Assembly (NCBI RefSeq): GCF_000336955.1
Contig: NZ_AOLI01000012.1
Location: 136,358-200,357, forward strand
Direction: 5' to 3'
From: Haloferax larsenii JCM 13917
GTDB lineage: Archaea; Halobacteriota; Halobacteria; Halobacteriales; Haloferacaceae
Length of the DNA stretch: 64,000 nt
In this document: in pieces, positions 27,979 to 35,546 of the stretch
How the letters are laid out: the number at the start of each line of letters is the position of its first letter
Numbering within the stretch: the first letter of the stretch is position 1
Notes under the pieces: generated by a model
The model's input: only the letters and a program-made list of their open reading frames with translations
Told to the model about the DNA's origin: nothing
Databases searched by the model: none
Position numbers and translations under genes: made by a program

Positions 27979-28061
27979 TGCGCGGGACAGGGTTCGAACC
28001 TGCGAAGGTCTACACCACAGCGTCCTAAGCGCTGCGCCTTTGGCCACTTGGCTACCCGCGC
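27979..28061 (-). tRNA. tRNA-Leu (anticodon TAG)
   Basis: Read on the minus strand, a 7-bp acceptor stem (GCGCGGG with CCCGCGC) encloses a D arm (AGCCAAGTGG), an anticodon stem CAGCG/CGCTG with loop CTTAGGA (anticodon TAG), a long variable arm (TGGTGTAGACCTTCG) and a T arm GCAGGTTCGAACCCTGT. The long variable arm is typical of Leu. Discriminator A is at 27979; CCA is not encoded. No intron is seen. Confidence 0.93.
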
Positions 28062-28141
28062 GCACTTTCGAGTAACTCTATCCGGCCTATCAAGTTGTCG
28101 TTCGCCGTCGGGGTTATGTACGCCCGGCCGCAACGCCGAGT

Positions 28142-28450
28142 ATGTACAGCGCCCGAGACCAACGAGACAACGAGGAGTGGCTGGCCAACATCGACGCCGC
28201 GGCCGACAGTCTCGAACTCGGTAGCGAAGCCCGGTCGTTCGCCTCGGACCTGTTTCTCTCGCAACTCCCCGACGAAGACCGCTCGAAGAACGCCGTCGCC
28301 GCAGCGAGCCTCTACGCCGGGGCGCTCATCGCCGGTGACGAACGCTCCCAAAGCGCCGTCGCCGACGCGATGGACGTCTCCCGACTCAGTATCCAACAGC
28401 GGTGGAAAGACCTCCTCCGCGACGCCGGTTTCCGGCCACCGAGCTGGTGA
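28142..28450 (+). CDS. Single-cyclin-fold TFB-like protein
   Basis: The 102-residue product resembles half of the TFB core. It matches the second cyclin repeat around SKNAVAAASLYAGALIAGDE...AVADAMDVSRLSIQQRWKDLL, including the helix-turn-helix that in TFB contacts the BRE. It has no zinc ribbon and no first repeat. ATG 28142 follows a GGTTATGTA element by about 27 bases. It could modulate transcription by mimicking or competing with TFB; the full TFB in this window (36754-37752) shows the same motif order. The gene is divergent from tRNA-Leu and stands alone. Confidence 0.85.
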   Translation: MYSARDQRDNEEWLANIDAAADSLELGSEARSFASDLFLSQLPDEDRSKNAVAAASLYAGALIAGDERSQSAVADAMDVSRLSIQQRWKDLLRDAGFRPPSW

Positions 28451-28491
28451 GGAGCGGTTTCAGGGGTCGCACTCGCGCCCGCCAACACGAC

Positions 28492-28701
28492 TCAGTCCGT
28501 CGTCTCCACGACGGGAGCCACCTTCCGCGTGAGAATCGCATAGGTGACGGCCACGCCGACGACGCCAGCGACGAGACCGGCGGGGATGCCGACGAAAAGC
28601 GAGAAGGCAATCCATCGGGACGCGACTTCCGTGACGCCGATGCCGACCACGAAGGCCGAAACGAGGCCGACCGCGAAGCTGGCGAAAAGCGGGTGACGCA
28701 T
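28492..28701 (-). CDS. Small two-segment membrane protein
   Basis: ATG 28701 gives 69 residues with two hydrophobic segments, about 8-24 and 30-60, and a short charged end (TRKVAPVVETTD). A longer reading from 28899 would overlap the end of the alpha/beta hydrolase gene out of frame and lacks coding character. No family was recognised. It lies immediately downstream of the hydrolase on the same strand and converges with the TFB-like gene, with 41 bases between the stops. Confidence 0.65.
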   Translation of the reverse strand: MRHPLFASFAVGLVSAFVVGIGVTEVASRWIAFSLFVGIPAGLVAGVVGVAVTYAILTRKVAPVVETTD

Positions 28702-28750
28702 GAGTGACAGTACAGAGGGGGAGAAGAAAACGCCTCTGTTGAAACCGCCT

Positions 28751-29566
28751 CTACTCGACTTCGATTTGGGGTTGACTCGTGAGAAACGCGCGAATTGTGC
28801 TGTTGAAGAACTCGGGGTTGTCCCACGGGGATGCATGGCCTGCGTCGGGGACTTCCTGGACGGTCGAGTCAGGAATTCGGGCGGAGAGTACCGGCACATG
28901 GCGGCTGATTACGGAGGGTTCGTGTTCGCCGTAGAGAACGAGCGTCGGGACGGTAATCGAGGTGAGGTCGATATCGGTGGTGTGGAAACCGGCGGCTGCC
29001 TTGAGGGAGTTCACGGCATCTACAGTCTCCATATCCGGGAATGCCTCCGGGCGGAGGCTCGTCGTCTGGTCTCGCTCCAGTTTTCGTCCGAGCCACAACA
29101 GAAGTCCCTTCGCGCGGTTGTATCCCACGAGTCGAACGAGGGCCGCCATAACGTTCACCAGACTGAATCGCTCGATACGGTCGCGCCGGCCGAGGAACGC
29201 CGGGGAGAAGGTGTCGGCGAGCACGAGGGCGCGAAGCTGATTCGGATACCGACTCGCGTAGACTTGCGCGACCATCCCGCCCATCGAGACCCCACAGAGA
29301 ACTGGGTTCTCAAGGTCCAATTCGGTGATAAACGCGTGGATATCCTCCGCCAATCGGTCGATTGAGTACGGTTCGTGACGCGGGTTTGCGGTGTTGCCGT
29401 GGCCCCGCAGGTCGTATGCAATGGCGGTGTACGTGTCGCTGAACGCCGCCAACTGTCGTGTTGCTGCTGAATGATCAGCCAGTGCGCCGTGGATAAAGAT
29501 GAGAGGCGGGCCGTTTCCACGCGTCTCGTAGTGAGTCTCGATATCGTTCGTCTGAACGGTAGGCAT
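28751..29566 (-). CDS. Alpha/beta-hydrolase
   Basis: The 271-residue product is a standard single-domain alpha/beta hydrolase. The oxyanion region is LIFIHGALADHS. YDLRGHGNTANP is typical, the nucleophile Ser is in GVSMGGMVAQ near residue 94, the acid is in VLYGEHEPS near 220, and the His is in VPDAGHASPWDNPEFF near 249. This pattern fits enol-lactonase, haloperoxidase-like and carboxylesterase groups; the substrate cannot be told. ATG 29566 (MPTVQTNDIETHYETRG) is chosen over an upstream extension. Transcription is on the minus strand, with CoaD upstream. Confidence 0.9.
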   Translation of the reverse strand: MPTVQTNDIETHYETRGNGPPLIFIHGALADHSAATRQLAAFSDTYTAIAYDLRGHGNTANPRHEPYSIDRLAEDIHAFITELDLENPVLCGVSMGGMVAQVYASRYPNQLRALVLADTFSPAFLGRRDRIERFSLVNVMAALVRLVGYNRAKGLLLWLGRKLERDQTTSLRPEAFPDMETVDAVNSLKAAAGFHTTDIDLTSITVPTLVLYGEHEPSVISRHVPVLSARIPDSTVQEVPDAGHASPWDNPEFFNSTIRAFLTSQPQIEVE

Positions 29567-29680
29567 CCCTAGAGATACAGTAGCACGCGAGATGAAGTTG
29601 CTGTAGGAAGTGACGACAAGAGCCGCAGTCCGCACAGACCCCCGCGGTGTCCGTTCCGGTACAGAAGCGCACCGAGAAAA

Positions 29681-30184
29681 CTATTCGTCGGCGCTGGGTG
29701 GGGTTCGACCGCGACCCTCTCTGTCGGGCGTGAGATTTCCGTGGCGGTCGATTTCGCCCATCACGATTCGGGTCGAAGAGATGCGTTCGCCGTCATCGGC
29801 GGGGAGGTGGTCGACGACCTCGATTTGGAGGGGCTTCAGCCCGCGGTCTTCGCGAATCTCGTTGACCTTCTCGCCGCCCTCGCGGGTCTCTGGTGAGACG
29901 ATGAGAACGTCGAATCCGGGTTCGGTTGCGATGCCGGTGGGAACGTCCAGTTGTCGAACCTCGAACTCGCGGCCGTGCTCCTCGGCTAGCGGTTCGAGTT
30001 CGGCTTCGAGGTCCGCCTTCCGGTCTTCGAACGGCCGGACGTAGCGGTCGACGTGGCGGGTCTTCGGCGCGAGTTCGTCACTCGTGAGTCCAACCGTAAC
30101 GTCGCCCAACTCGAACGCGCGCTCGAAGAGCGCGAGGTGTCCATCGTGGACAGGGTCGAACGTCCCGCCCAGCGCGACGTGCAT
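29681..30184 (-). CDS. coaD: Archaeal phosphopantetheine adenylyltransferase
   Basis: This transfers AMP to 4'-phosphopantetheine, the penultimate step of coenzyme A synthesis. The 167-residue product has the cytidylyltransferase motif TFDPVHDGHLAL (HxGH variant with DGH) at about residues 7-18 and the ISSTRI motif near 145. It belongs to the archaeal group related to eukaryotic PPAT rather than bacterial CoaD. ATG 30184 has an ACTTAAG element centred about 27 bases upstream. It lies between a regulator gene and the alpha/beta hydrolase. Confidence 0.92.
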   Translation of the reverse strand: MHVALGGTFDPVHDGHLALFERAFELGDVTVGLTSDELAPKTRHVDRYVRPFEDRKADLEAELEPLAEEHGREFEVRQLDVPTGIATEPGFDVLIVSPETREGGEKVNEIREDRGLKPLQIEVVDHLPADDGERISSTRIVMGEIDRHGNLTPDREGRGRTPPSADE

Positions 30185-30276
30185 ACACTCGGGGTGGAGG
30201 CCCCGCAACTTAAGCGGGTCGGGTTATCCGAAACAGATTTGCTGGAGTTTACGCGCGGCAGGAGAGAGCGCGTGAC

Positions 30277-30741
30277 TTACTCTTCGCGGACGGTAATCGA
30301 GACCGGTTCGGTCTCGTCAGAGCAGTCGGCACCGAGGCGACGGTCGAGGTTGAACACCGCGTTCAGTTGTTCTTGGACCTGTCCGACAGCACCCTGCACG
30401 AGTTCGCTCGGCGGGATGGCGACGTACTCGTAGGGGTTGTTCCCCGCGCCGGAGTTCTTTCGCTTCCGTCGGTCGACCGTCTCGTCGTCGGCGAGTTCGG
30501 CGAGTGCCTCGCGGACGGTACTCGGGTAGAGACCGGTTCCCTCAGCAACCTCTTCGCTCGTCGAGTGGGGGTTCTTCCGGAGGTACACGTAGATGCGCGC
30601 CCGCGTCTCCGTATCGAGAATCCACGCGAGTAGGTCTACCAACCCGTCGTCGAATTCGGAGACAGCACGGTCCGCCGCGCTGTCGTCCTGTTTCTCGTCC
30701 GTCGACTCTGCGTGCTTCCCGGTGGGCTGATTCGCAGGCAT
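30277..30741 (-). CDS. Winged-helix transcriptional regulator (TrmB/ArsR-like)
   Basis: The 154-residue product has an acidic, disordered N-terminus (about 1-30), then a helical region and a winged helix-turn-helix. The HTH is ETRARIYVYLRKNPHSTSEEVAEGTGLYPSTVREALAELADDETV, with basic wing RRKRKNSGAGNNPYEYVAI. A coiled C-terminus (VQGAVGQVQEQLNAVFNLDRRL) may dimerise it. It has no sugar-binding C-terminal domain, so it is not a full TrmB. It is a conserved single-gene type in haloarchaea with unknown target. A stretch of AAAAAA lies upstream at 30775-30780. Confidence 0.87.
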   Translation of the reverse strand: MPANQPTGKHAESTDEKQDDSAADRAVSEFDDGLVDLLAWILDTETRARIYVYLRKNPHSTSEEVAEGTGLYPSTVREALAELADDETVDRRKRKNSGAGNNPYEYVAIPPSELVQGAVGQVQEQLNAVFNLDRRLGADCSDETEPVSITVREE

Positions 30742-30829
30742 TTGTGCTACGGAAAAGGACAAAACACAGGCGGTAAAAAATGTTTCTCGTCAGACCCGCC
30801 GTTTGGACCCTCCACCCTCAGAATTTCGG

Positions 30830-31906
30830 CTATTCGAGAGTGAGAAACTCACACAGAGCGTCGAGTCCCGCTTCGGCGTGGATGCGCCGTTGAATCTCGG
30901 TTCCTGACTCGGCGTCGAGGAGGTTTTGGAGGCCTGAGATTCCGAGGCGGTCGGATTCGGACTCGACGAACGATTCGAGCGAGACGACGCCCTCGCCGTC
31001 GGGCGCGATAAAGCTCGCCTCGCGGCCGTAGCGCGTGGCTCGCCACTTGTTCTCGTCGAGGAGTTCACGGCGGATGTCGTGGCCGTCTTCGCCTGACTCG
31101 TATCGGTCCGCGAGGTCCAAGACGAGCGCGTGGACGTACTCGACGAAGTCGGCCACGCGGTCGGGGTCGGTCTGAGCGTCGGGGGTGCGAATCTCCACCG
31201 AGCCGTGGCCGGTGTGAGGGCGCACGTCGTACCAGAGTTCGCCTCTGTCGTCGATAGAGCCGTGTTCGACCATCCGGCGCTCGAACGTCTGGAAGTCCGC
31301 GAAGTCGTCGAACGCGGTCGGCATCCCCGTGTTCGGGAGGTTCTCGAAAATCTTGGCCCGCGCCGAGGCGAGGCCGGTGTCGAAGCCGTTCCAGAAAGGA
31401 GAGTTCGCAGAGAGCGCCAACAGCGGGGCGATATACCAGCGAAGTTCGTTGGCAATCCAGATGGCCTTGTCCGCGTCGTCGACGCCGACGTGGACGTGCA
31501 GGCCAGCGGTCGTGTTTCGGTGCTGTGGGTACTGAATTCGGTCGAGTTGCGCCTGATACCGCGGCTTCGTCGCGTGGTCGAGTTCTCGCCACTTCGCCGC
31601 CGGGTGGAGGCCCGCCGCGGCGATTCGGTAGCCCTGATTCGACGCGTGTTCGACGAGCGCCTCGCGGACTGTGGTTATCGCGTCGGCAGCCTCCGCGGGG
31701 TCCTCGATAAGCGGCGTCTGTGTCTCGATAGTGAACTGAAACAGCTCGTGGTCGATACGGTCGGCGAGCGGCTCCGGCGGTGTCGGACCGTAGACGAGGT
31801 CGTCGGTCCCCGACACCGGCCGGCCGTCGGCATCGACGATGTAGAACTCCTCTTCGACACCGAGTGTACCCATCCGTTCGAATGCGTCCGCCGACCCAAG
31901 TTCCAT
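30830..31906 (-). CDS. gshA: Glutamate-cysteine ligase (GCS2 type)
   Basis: This forms gamma-glutamylcysteine, the main low-molecular-weight thiol of haloarchaea, from glutamate, cysteine and ATP. The 358-residue product starts with [12 protein letters not shown] and carries [10 protein letters not shown] near residue 137 and [13 protein letters not shown] near 240, typical of the GCS2/EgtA-like family. A GAATTAAAAACG element (31928-31939) lies about 27 bases before ATG 31906. No glutathione synthetase follows, in keeping with use of gamma-glutamylcysteine itself. Haloferax volcanii GshA is an established case. cysK and a thioredoxin-like gene are in the same window. Confidence 0.93.
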   Translation of the reverse strand: MELGSADAFERMGTLGVEEEFYIVDADGRPVSGTDDLVYGPTPPEPLADRIDHELFQFTIETQTPLIEDPAEAADAITTVREALVEHASNQGYRIAAAGLHPAAKWRELDHATKPRYQAQLDRIQYPQHRNTTAGLHVHVGVDDADKAIWIANELRWYIAPLLALSANSPFWNGFDTGLASARAKIFENLPNTGMPTAFDDFADFQTFERRMVEHGSIDDRGELWYDVRPHTGHGSVEIRTPDAQTDPDRVADFVEYVHALVLDLADRYESGEDGHDIRRELLDENKWRATRYGREASFIAPDGEGVVSLESFVESESDRLGISGLQNLLDAESGTEIQRRIHAEAGLDALCEFLTLE

Positions 31907-31927
31907 CGAAACGCGGTTAGAGTCGCC

Positions 31928-31940
31928 GAATTAAAAACGT
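31928..31940 (-). promoter_or_regulatory. TATA element of gshA
   Basis: GTTTTTAATTC (minus strand) is centred about 28 bases before ATG 31906, consistent with a leaderless transcript. Confidence 0.5.
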
Positions 31941-32020
31941 CGTGGACCCCGGCGAACCGTTCTCCTACCCGCACCCCGCGCTGAATGCCAGTGAAACCGA
32001 CAGCCGTCTCCGTCAGTGGA

Positions 32021-32659
32021 CTATTTCGGCCGGGCGACGATACCGAGGTGGTCGGCGTGGAATCGGTCCAGTCGCGCGGTCTCCAGAATCTCGTACTCCG
32101 ATTCGAGGTCCGAAACGACGTCGTCGAACACGTCGTCCGGCTCGGCGGTCACGTCCTCGCTCCGGGCTTTCACGGCCATCAGCAACCGGCCGTCGTCGGC
32201 CAAGAACTGCTTGTTGCGGATGGCGACCGTCGCCTGCCCGCGAGTCGCCACGTCCATCACCAGACAGTCGACGTCGGCTTCGACGACGTGCGCGTACGAC
32301 GAGGGGTCGCGCGCGTCCTTCAGAAGCGGGAAGAGATTGTCGCGGTCCTCGGCGACGCCGACGAGGTCGCGGACGGGACGCGGTGCGAACTCGACCGCGT
32401 AGGTCGGGCCGGCGAAGTCGGCGACGTGCGAGACGGTCGTCCCCGACGCGGCACCGAGATACAGGACCGTCTCGCCACCGTCGAGACCGGTGTCCATTTC
32501 GAGTTCGAGCATCGCACCGAGTTTCGACCGTCCGGCGTCCCACGCGCGCCAGCCGTCGGAATCGGTCGGTTCACCGTACACCGGTTCGCCGTTCGTGGCG
32601 AGTCGCTCGCGGCCGTCGTAGGGGCGGCGCTCGACGCCTTCGGGAAGGCCGTCGCTCAT
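32021..32659 (-). CDS. flpA: Fibrillarin-like rRNA/tRNA 2'-O-methyltransferase
   Basis: This is the methyltransferase of box C/D guide RNPs. The 212-residue product shows the AdoMet-binding loop VLYLGAASGTTVSHVADF near residue 63, VYAVEFAPRPVRDL near 83, and ADVDCLVMDVATRGQA near 128. ATG 32659 overlaps the stop of the nop5 gene (ATGA), so the enzyme and its scaffold are translationally coupled. The N-terminus begins MSDGLPEGVERRPYDGRERLATNG. The pair is on the minus strand, ending against the gshA promoter region. Confidence 0.95.
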   Translation of the reverse strand: MSDGLPEGVERRPYDGRERLATNGEPVYGEPTDSDGWRAWDAGRSKLGAMLELEMDTGLDGGETVLYLGAASGTTVSHVADFAGPTYAVEFAPRPVRDLVGVAEDRDNLFPLLKDARDPSSYAHVVEADVDCLVMDVATRGQATVAIRNKQFLADDGRLLMAVKARSEDVTAEPDDVFDDVVSDLESEYEILETARLDRFHADHLGIVARPK

Positions 32660-33495
32660 TCGTCTCCCTCCTCGGCGCGGGCGCGAATCGTCTCGATGCG
32701 GTCGGTGAGTTCGGCGTGAACCTCCGGCCGGTAATCGCCGGAGTAGTGGTCGATTCGGGCGGCAATGGAGAGCTTTCCGGCGAAGGCGCGCGCGGCCGAC
32801 CCGCGGTCTTCGGGTCTGGTTCCGTTGACGTACTCGTGGGTGAAGATGACGCCGTGTTTCGGCGACGACGCGCGGCCGCTCAAGTGCGCGAAGAGGGCGT
32901 CTTCGGCGCCGAGCACCTGTACGGTTCCGCTGGGTGCCTTGGCCAGTTTGTCGAGACCACCGGCCAGCGAGATGAGTCGGGCCGCGAGGACCGGACCAGC
33001 CATCTCGGCGAGGTTCGGCGCGGCCGACGGGGCGCGCTCTTCGATAAACGTCCGCAGTTCGTCGCGCTCGTCGAGCAGGTCGACCGCACGAGTCGCGTAC
33101 GAGACGACCCGTTCTTCGGCCGGCGTCGTCGGGTCGCGGTCGGCGATGTCGCGGACGCCGTCGAGTCCGCGCGGCACGTCCTCGTAGAGCGTTCCCGCCC
33201 ACTCGACGACGCGCTCGGCGAGTTCGTTGGCGGTTCGCTCGGCGTCGTCCATGGCGCGAACCGCGTGTGTGAGTTGTACGTCGTCTGCACCCTCGCGTTC
33301 GGCGACTTCGTCGCGTGTGGCTTCGATAGTCGCCTCCCGGAGACGCTCGTAATACTCGGATTCGTCGGCTGCGAACCCGCCTTGGACGGCTTCGGCAGGC
33401 CAGTCCGCGGGGGCGTCTGCGTGCCCCTCACGGACCCCTGTCGCTCCTGCAGCGGGGTCATCTGGGTCCACACCGGCGAACCATGCGTCTGTCAT
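32656..33495 (-). CDS. nop5: Nop5/Nop56 family box C/D RNP scaffold
   Basis: This bridges guide RNA, L7Ae and fibrillarin. From ATG 33495 the product is 279 residues, shorter than the 350-400 of many archaeal Nop5 proteins; the N-terminal fibrillarin-binding domain is reduced and the charged C-terminal tail is missing. The NOP domain is clear: PNLAEMAGPVLAARLISLAGGLDKLAKAPSGTVQVLGAEDALFAHLSGRASSPKHGVIFTH, and SAARAFAGKLSIAARIDHYSG. A coiled-coil region precedes it (about 60-140). The stop overlaps the flpA start. Confidence 0.93.
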   Translation of the reverse strand: MTDAWFAGVDPDDPAAGATGVREGHADAPADWPAEAVQGGFAADESEYYERLREATIEATRDEVAEREGADDVQLTHAVRAMDDAERTANELAERVVEWAGTLYEDVPRGLDGVRDIADRDPTTPAEERVVSYATRAVDLLDERDELRTFIEERAPSAAPNLAEMAGPVLAARLISLAGGLDKLAKAPSGTVQVLGAEDALFAHLSGRASSPKHGVIFTHEYVNGTRPEDRGSAARAFAGKLSIAARIDHYSGDYRPEVHAELTDRIETIRARAEEGDE

Positions 33496-33570
33496 GGTGG
33501 CGGGTTGTGTCCGGTCCACGTAAAAGGACTCGGACCGAGGGCCGTCTCGCTCCTTTGTTCACCCGCGGTA

Positions 33571-33582
33571 AGGTTTAACATA
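33571..33582 (+). promoter_or_regulatory. TATA element of the zinc-ribbon gene
   Basis: GGTTTAACAT (33572-33581) is centred 28 bases before ATG 33605, fitting a leaderless transcript for a gene that would otherwise be missed for its size. Confidence 0.5.
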
Positions 33583-33604
33583 TACCACTTCCAACGAGTA
33601 TTCG

Positions 33605-33739
33605 ATGGAACGGGCATCGTACGTCTGTCGGGACTGTCGGACAACGGTGAGTGCGTCGTCGTACCGAGCGAACTGTCCGGATTGCGAAGGAGAACTGCGA
33701 CCAGGGTCGGCGACGAATCGCCACCCCGCAGGTGGGTGA
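33605..33739 (+). CDS. 44-residue zinc-ribbon microprotein
   Basis: ATG 33605 encodes MERASYVCRDCRTTVSAS followed by a second pair, CPDCEG, and a short tail ending HPAGG. The two CxxC knuckles (C8/C11 and C24/C27) define a rubredoxin/rubrerythrin-like zinc ribbon. The start has a TATA-like element 28 bases upstream, and the stop overlaps the GTG start of the next gene (GTGA at 33736-33739), strong signs of a real gene. Small zinc-finger proteins are abundant in Haloferax and often act in regulation; the role here is unknown. Confidence 0.8.
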   Translation: MERASYVCRDCRTTVSASSYRANCPDCEGELRPGSATNRHPAGG

Positions 33740-34158
33740 GCGGTCCGCGAACGTCGTCGGACCCGACTGATATCCGCTCGCTCGCAGTGACGACCAGTGA
33801 CCTCGTGACGGCCCTCGAAGCGAACCAGCGAAGCAGTCAAACGGCCGTTCTTCGGGTGACGCCGCCGTTTTACGGGCGGATGCGAGCACGGATTCATCTC
33901 GCCGGTGGGGAAGCAAGCGACTACGGAGAGCCGTCGCCGTTGCATCTGTCTCCAGAGAGTTTTCTCGCTGAAACCGCTCCACACTATCCAGAGACACACG
34001 AGACGCGCCCCGAGCCGTACGACGTGGAGACGCACCACGAGCGACACACAACAGCCGTCTCGGAGTGGCGAACGGCGGTGCGCGACCACCTCCGGGACAG
34101 GATTTCGATTCCGACGGCGTCCGGCGCTCACGAAGTCGAGGTCAAGTATCTCGGCTAG
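33736..34158 (+). CDS. Unknown haloarchaeal protein coupled to a zinc ribbon
   Basis: GTG 33736 overlaps the stop of the zinc-ribbon gene, giving 140 residues. The central part (SLAVTTSDLVTALEANQ, TAVLRVTPPFYGRMRARIHLAGG) predicts a compact alpha/beta domain. The C-terminal half is rich in His, Glu and Tyr (YPETHETRPEPYDVETHHERHTTA) and ends HEVEVKYLG. I recognise the sequence type as conserved among haloarchaea but not its function. A start at GTG 33787 is possible but loses the conserved-looking DIRSLAV segment. No membrane segment is seen. Confidence 0.75.
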   Translation: MSGPRTSSDPTDIRSLAVTTSDLVTALEANQRSSQTAVLRVTPPFYGRMRARIHLAGGEASDYGEPSPLHLSPESFLAETAPHYPETHETRPEPYDVETHHERHTTAVSEWRTAVRDHLRDRISIPTASGAHEVEVKYLG

Positions 34159-34227
34159 CCAGCGACCTGTGCGTGACAGTCATTCTCGAACGAACCACTT
34201 TTTCGATGCCAGCGAGACGGTCTGGAC

Positions 34228-34599
34228 ATGAGCACCGACGAGTACCGCCGCGGGCGGGCGGTCGAACGCGAACGCGAGAAGAACCAACGGGCGGTTCACG
34301 GCCGATATCGCGGTGTACTGCCCGTCATCTACGGTATCGGGCTTGTCATCTTCGTCGTCGTCTCGCTCTTCATGGGTCCCGAACAGGCGTTCGCAGTCTA
34401 TCTCGTCACGCACCTGTTCTACGCTGGGCTCATCCGAGCCGACATCAAGTCACTCCGAAGCCAGGGACTCGACTGGGGGTTCTCGCGGCACCTCTGGTTC
34501 GGTGCGGCCTTCGCGCTCCCATTCGTCGCACCGGCGTACTACCTCTACAGTCGTCGTCTCATCCGCCGTGAGAACGAGTCTCGCGACGTCGCAGAGTGA
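34228..34599 (+). CDS. Small membrane protein of unknown function
   Basis: The 123-residue product begins with a charged, Arg/Glu-rich N-terminus (MSTDEYRRGRAVEREREKNQ). Three hydrophobic segments follow at about 29-48, 52-70 and 88-107, then a short basic and acidic end. The N-terminal charges suggest a cytoplasmic tail. I recognise no motif. A CACTTTTTCG stretch at 34195-34204 lies about 27 bases upstream. It stands between the zinc-ribbon pair and a lipoprotein gene, all on the plus strand. Confidence 0.75.
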   Translation: MSTDEYRRGRAVEREREKNQRAVHGRYRGVLPVIYGIGLVIFVVVSLFMGPEQAFAVYLVTHLFYAGLIRADIKSLRSQGLDWGFSRHLWFGAAFALPFVAPAYYLYSRRLIRRENESRDVAE

Positions 34600-34685
34600 G
34601 TCGCTGAACCCTCTTGGCCTGACATTTCAGGGTTTCACCGTCTCCAGCCACCGAACTTATACACCGCGGCACGGAACGACCGTTG

Positions 34686-35342
34686 ATGAGTACCAAACGT
34701 TTCGCAACTGTCGCCGCGCTCGCGTTGCTGGTGGTCACGAGCGGGTGTCTCGGCGTCCTGACAGGCGAGGAAGCGCTGAAGCTATCGTCCGAACCTGCGG
34801 CCGCAGACGCGACGGTGGCCTCTGACGCCGGCTACAAAACGAACGGCACCCAGACCCTCGAAGTCAACCGCTCGTTTTCTGTCGCCGGACAGGAGCGGAA
34901 AGTAGTCGCGAGCAACCACGTCACGACCTACGAGAAGTCGCTCGACCTCGGGCTCTTCGGTGACGTGAAACTCGGCGTGTTCAGCGTCATCTCGACGCCA
35001 GCGGTCGAAGTCGCCGGCGAGACGCTGAACCCCATCGGCGACTACTCGAACGACCAGTTAGTCGGACTCATCCAGAGTCGCTATCAGGGCCTCAGTGACG
35101 TCGAACAGGTGAGTTCGCGGAACGTTCAGGTGCTCGGTGAGACGGCCAACGTGACGAAGTACAGCGCCACTGCTCGCGTCAAGGGCCAGACGCTCGACGT
35201 CTACGTCCACGTCACGAAGGTCCGCCACAACGACGACTTCATCGTCGCACTCGGGCTCTACCCGCAGCAACTCGGCGACGAAGAGAGTAACATCCTCGAA
35301 CTGATGCGCTCTGTCGAACACCCGGCCGAAGCAGAGGGCTGA
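34686..35342 (+). CDS. Secreted lipoprotein (DUF6517-like)
   Basis: ATG 34686 encodes a 218-residue product with a signal peptide and lipobox TSGCLG (Cys at 21). The mature protein is predicted to be anchored outside the membrane. The body is beta-rich, with KTNGTQTLEVNRSFSV and EKSLDLGLFGDVKLGVFSVISTPAVEVAGETLNPIGDYS, consistent with the haloarchaeal DUF6517 lipoprotein family as I recall it. No enzyme motif is seen. An alternative TTG one codon earlier is unlikely. It precedes a small membrane gene and corA. Confidence 0.82.
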   Translation: MSTKRFATVAALALLVVTSGCLGVLTGEEALKLSSEPAAADATVASDAGYKTNGTQTLEVNRSFSVAGQERKVVASNHVTTYEKSLDLGLFGDVKLGVFSVISTPAVEVAGETLNPIGDYSNDQLVGLIQSRYQGLSDVEQVSSRNVQVLGETANVTKYSATARVKGQTLDVYVHVTKVRHNDDFIVALGLYPQQLGDEESNILELMRSVEHPAEAEG

Positions 35343-35393
35343 AACTTCGTTTCTGAGCGAGACTTTTTCTCGTCGCCGCTGGTCGGTGTGTCC

Positions 35394-35546
35394 ATGAGTC
35401 GCATGCGAAACGTCGGGGTGGCTGTAACTGCCCTCGGGGTGGTTGGCTACGGGGGCGGCGTCTTCGTCGCGTATCCCGGGCGTGCGTTCTCCGTGACCGC
35501 GCTCATGGTCGGAATCACACTCTGGGCCATCGGAGGCGACACGTGA
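35394..35546 (+). CDS. 50-residue hydrophobic microprotein coupled to corA
   Basis: ATG 35394 encodes MSRMRNVGVAVTALGVVGYG and ends in MVGITLWAIGGDT. It has two hydrophobic stretches (about 7-26 and 32-47), so it is a tiny two-pass or hairpin membrane protein. Its TGA overlaps the GTG start of corA (GTGA at 35543-35546), implying coupled translation. It could be a small subunit or modulator of the magnesium channel; no family is known to me. Confidence 0.65.
   Translation: MSRMRNVGVAVTALGVVGYGGGVFVAYPGRAFSVTALMVGITLWAIGGDT

Noticed and set aside
27613-28065. Open frame of about 150 codons across tRNA-Leu and its fragments
   Set aside because: It reads through the tRNA and T-arm duplicates. 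The peptide is basic and low-complexity, unlike neighbouring proteins.
32660-33202. Extension of flpA upstream into nop5
   Set aside because: The fibrillarin start at 32659 overlaps the nop5 stop by ATGA. The upstream part is the out-of-frame shadow of nop5.
31942-33735. Very long plus-strand frame opposite flpA and nop5
   Set aside because: It is Arg/Pro-rich, typical of antisense frames in GC-rich DNA. Only its end (from 33736) is a real gene.
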